Assembly: GCA_964548585.1 (NCBI GenBank)
Contig: CAZJRS010000118.1
Span: 1 to 5,959 of the forward strand
DNA: 5,959 nucleotides
Direction of reading: 5' to 3'
Source: Methanocella_A sp964548585
GTDB lineage: Archaea; Halobacteriota; Methanocellia; Methanocellales; Methanocellaceae
The notes beneath the pieces are model-generated. The model ran no database searches. It saw nothing but the letters and a program-made list of their open reading frames with translations, and was not told the DNA's origin. Positions 3,162-5,959 of this stretch are shown piece after piece. Each line of letters opens with the position of its first letter. The first letter of the stretch is position 1. The translations under genes were made by a program, and so were the position numbers.

Positions 3162-5959
3162 ATGGATTTCAAGGCAATCGAAGAAAAGTGGCAAAAGCGC
3201 TACGCAGATGCTAAGGCATTTGAGCCCGTGGTCGAGCTCTCCAAACCCAAGTATTTCATCACCTTCCCATACCCGTACATGAACGGCTATTTCCACATCG
3301 GAAGGGCGTTCAGCGGCATCCGGGCCGAGGTTATGGCCCGCTACAAGCTTATGCAGGGCTTCAACGTCCTGTACCCGTTCTCGTTCCACTGTACCGGTAC
3401 GCCTATCGTCGCTGCGGCGGAGCGTATCGCCGAGGGCGAGAAAAAGCAGATGGACATCCTCCGCAAGATGGGCATTCCCGAAGAGGAGATCCAGAAGTTC
3501 GCCGATCCGGTCTACTGGACGGAGTACTTCCCCCGGGAGACCAAGAAAGACCTGCTGCGGATCGGCGCAGCCATCGACTGGTCCCGGTCATTCATCACCA
3601 CTTCGCTGGACCCGGCGTACGACCATTTCATCCAGTGGCAGATGCGGAAGCTGAAGGCCGGAGGATACATCGTGAAGGGTGAACACCCAGTCGTCTGGTG
3701 TCCCCGGTGCAAGTCGCCCGTGGGAGACCACGGTCGTCTCGAAGGAGAGGGCGTCACCCCCGAGGAGATGTACCTGATCAAGTTCAAGATCGGCGTCGAC
3801 AATGGCGACGCCATCCTGCCTTGCGGGACTTACCGGCCCGAGACGACTTTCGGCGTCACCAACCTCTGGCTCAACCCGGAATCCACGTACGTCATCGCAA
3901 AGGTCAACGACGAGGTATGGATCGTCTCGGAAGAAACGATCAGTAAACTGGAAAACCAGAAGTTCATCGTGGTCATACAGGAGAAGATATCCGGCAAAAC
4001 GCTGATCGGCAAGAAAGTCCTGAACCAGGTTACCGGCGCGGAAATCCCCATACTTCCGGCGACCTTCGTCGATCCGAGCCTCGGGACAGGCGTCGTCATG
4101 TCAGTCCCCGCACATGCACCCTACGACTACGCAGCGCTCCGGGACATCGAGAATGACCCGATGAAGTTTGACCTGGACGAGAGCGTCATTAGCGACATCA
4201 AGCTGGTTTCGCTCATCACCATCGAGGGCTATGGCAAGTTCCCCGCCAAAGAGATCATCGAGTCCATGAACATCAAGGACCAGAACGATCCCAAACTCGA
4301 GGCTGCCACCAAGGAGATCTACAAGAAGGAGTTCCACACCGGTCTGCTCAACGATAATACCGGCAAGTACAAGGGCATGAAAGTCCTGGAAGCCAAGCCT
4401 CAGATCGTCTCCGATTTCGTCCATCAGGACAAGGCAGCGATCTTCTTCGAGCTGCCCGAACCGGTCGTGTGCAGAGATCTGACCCGGTGCGTCGTCAAGA
4501 TCGTCTCCGACCAGTGGTTCCTCAACTACAGCAACCCCATCTGGAAAGCCCAGGCCCACAAGGCCCTGGACCAGATGAACCTCTACCCGGAAAAATCCCG
4601 GAAACAGTTCGACTACGTGCTGGACTGGCTCAAGGACTGGGCGTGCACCAGAGAGTATGGCCTGGGCACCGAACTCCCCTGGGATAAGCGCTGGATCGTC
4701 GAGTCGCTGTCCGACTCCACCATCTACATGGCCTTTTACACGATCTCGAAGTACGTCGAGAACCAGCTCAAGTACGGCATCAAGCCCGAACAGCTCACCG
4801 ATGAGTTCTTCGACTACATCTTCCTCAACATCGGAGACGCCGCCGGCGTCTCAAAGCACACCGGCATCGACGCCGGCATGCTGAACACCATGAAGCAGGA
4901 GTTCGAGTACTGGTATCCCTTCGACCTGCGCAACAGCGGCAAAGACCTGGTCCAGAATCACCTGTCTTTCAGCATCTTCAACCACACCGCCATCTTCCCG
5001 GAGAAGTACTGGCCCAAAGGCATGAGCGTCAACGGCTTCCTGCAGCTCGACGGCCAGAAGATGTCGACCAGCAAAGGCAATATCTACACGCTGCGGCAGA
5101 TCTGCGACACCTACGGCGCCGATGCCACCAGGATGACCCTCATGTACGGCGGGGAAGGCCTGGAAGACCCCAACTGGGACAGCGAATTCGCCCGCAACGC
5201 CGGCCCGAGGCTGACCCAGTGGTGCGACTTCGTCGCAGAGAACTACGGTAAGGGAAGAGAAGATGAAAAGTACATCGACAAGTGGCTCAGGTCGATGACT
5301 ACCAAGACCATCAAGCTGACGAAAGAAGCGATGGACAACATGGACTTCCGCACGGCGATTCAACGCGGATACTTTGACATGCAGCGGTACCTGAAATGGT
5401 ACATCCGCAGGTCGCCGGTCCCGAATAAGCAGTTGATCAGCTGGTTCATCGAGGTCGAGACTAAGATCCTCGCACCCTTCTGTCCTCACACATGCGAAGA
5501 GATCTGGGAGCAGATCGGAGGCCAGGGGCTCGTGGCGAAGGCGGCATATCCCACGTGGGATGAATCGGTCCCGGTGGATGATTCCATCGAAAAGTCCGAG
5601 GACTTCATCCGCAACGTGATCGAAGACATCCAGGAGATCGTCGAAGTCGCCCAGCTCAAGGACGCCAAAGAGGTATTCATCTACACCGCCGACGAGTGGA
5701 AATACACCACACTGCAGCTTGCATCCGGCAAGAACATGGGCGATGCCATGAAGGACGTCATGGCCGATCCTGAGATGCGGAAGCAGGGCAAGGAAGTCAG
5801 CAAGTACGTGGGTAAAGTGATCAGTGAACGGCTCGTGCCAACTGGCGTGGACGAGAAGGGAGTGCTGGACGAGGCAAAGGACTTCGTTAGCCGTGAGGTC
5901 GGCATGTCGGTCGTTGTGAACCCGGAGACTGACCCGGAGAACAAGCGGCGGTTTGCGAT
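3162..5959 (+). CDS. leuS: Leucyl-tRNA synthetase, archaeal/eukaryotic type (3' end outside window)
   Basis: This class I synthetase charges tRNA-Leu with leucine in the cytosol. The window holds 932 codons with no stop. Order of domains: start of the Rossmann fold (FPYPYMNGYFHIGRAFS, 35-51, the HIGH motif at 45-48), FHCTGTPIVAAAERI (75-89), and a FADPVYW/DWSRSFITT block at about 125-155. A WCPRC zinc-type knuckle follows (C180, C183). The CP1 editing domain has TYRPET (223-228) and VPAHAPYDYAAL with the conserved editing Asp at D322. Then come CRDLTRC and QWFLNY (about 437-454), WACTREYGLGTELPWD (493-508), SDSTIYMAFYT (517-527), KMSTS (633-637), a helical anticodon-binding domain (about 700-820, with APFCPHTCEEIWEQ) and most of the C-terminal domain. 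The editing site looks intact. Oddities are HIGR in place of HIGH and blocks closer to eukaryotic LeuRS than to the Methanosarcina type. The last residues (DPENKRRFA) resemble the sequence just before the family's usual C-terminus, so probably only about 10-20 codons are missing. It could be a specialised second LeuRS copy. Confidence 0.95.
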   Translation, partial: MDFKAIEEKWQKRYADAKAFEPVVELSKPKYFITFPYPYMNGYFHIGRAFSGIRAEVMARYKLMQGFNVLYPFSFHCTGTPIVAAAERIAEGEKKQMDILRKMGIPEEEIQKFADPVYWTEYFPRETKKDLLRIGAAIDWSRSFITTSLDPAYDHFIQWQMRKLKAGGYIVKGEHPVVWCPRCKSPVGDHGRLEGEGVTPEEMYLIKFKIGVDNGDAILPCGTYRPETTFGVTNLWLNPESTYVIAKVNDEVWIVSEETISKLENQKFIVVIQEKISGKTLIGKKVLNQVTGAEIPILPATFVDPSLGTGVVMSVPAHAPYDYAALRDIENDPMKFDLDESVISDIKLVSLITIEGYGKFPAKEIIESMNIKDQNDPKLEAATKEIYKKEFHTGLLNDNTGKYKGMKVLEAKPQIVSDFVHQDKAAIFFELPEPVVCRDLTRCVVKIVSDQWFLNYSNPIWKAQAHKALDQMNLYPEKSRKQFDYVLDWLKDWACTREYGLGTELPWDKRWIVESLSDSTIYMAFYTISKYVENQLKYGIKPEQLTDEFFDYIFLNIGDAAGVSKHTGIDAGMLNTMKQEFEYWYPFDLRNSGKDLVQNHLSFSIFNHTAIFPEKYWPKGMSVNGFLQLDGQKMSTSKGNIYTLRQICDTYGADATRMTLMYGGEGLEDPNWDSEFARNAGPRLTQWCDFVAENYGKGREDEKYIDKWLRSMTTKTIKLTKEAMDNMDFRTAIQRGYFDMQRYLKWYIRRSPVPNKQLISWFIEVETKILAPFCPHTCEEIWEQIGGQGLVAKAAYPTWDESVPVDDSIEKSEDFIRNVIEDIQEIVEVAQLKDAKEVFIYTADEWKYTTLQLASGKNMGDAMKDVMADPEMRKQGKEVSKYVGKVISERLVPTGVDEKGVLDEAKDFVSREVGMSVVVNPETDPENKRRFA

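Noticed and set aside
4101..4559. 152-codon minus-strand open frame
   Set aside because: It is antisense to the LeuRS editing domain, with Asp/Leu/Val-rich composition typical of the reverse of a GC-biased gene.
4851..5489. 212-codon minus-strand open frame
   Set aside because: It is fully antisense to conserved LeuRS sequence, including KMSTS; a shadow of GC-rich codon use.

Overview
The window looks archaeal, most likely from a methanogen-related euryarchaeon; a Methanocella-like lineage is my best guess, but it is inferred. The evidence is a complete archaeal-type phosphopantothenate synthetase (an enzyme of the archaeal CoA route), TATA-like AT-rich boxes in front of genes, several starts without a Shine-Dalgarno sequence, and a leucyl-tRNA synthetase of archaeal/eukaryotic type. 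Coding DNA is moderately GC-rich, with sharply AT-rich promoter islands.

Layout. Positions 1-1037 hold a tight three-gene cluster on the minus strand, read from right to left. First is a DUF883 (ElaB/YqjD-like) protein with one C-terminal membrane anchor (1037-732). Next is a two-helix membrane protein resembling the phage-holin superfamily III/YqjE family (729-340). Last is a small Ala-rich protein with a GTG start, overlapping the previous gene by 14 nt and cut off by the window edge (353-1). A 32-bp stretch of pure A/T just upstream (1048-1079) probably holds the cluster promoter. Positions 1214-1963 (minus) carry the phosphopantothenate synthetase. A divergent intergenic region of about 175 bp (1964-2138) separates it from an unrecognised 287-residue protein on the plus strand (2139-3002). 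After a possible terminator and a separate TATA/SD-equipped leader (3003-3161), leuS starts at 3162 and runs off the right edge. It is probably missing only its last few codons.

Functional picture. The synthetase and LeuRS are housekeeping genes. The three-gene membrane cluster has the same order and domain types as the bacterial yqjD-yqjE-yqjK stress operon and is the most interesting accessory element here. The LeuRS is notable for an altered class I signature (HIGR instead of HIGH) and for sequence blocks that read like eukaryotic cytosolic LeuRS. I see no tRNA or rRNA genes, mobile elements, CRISPR arrays or long repeats.
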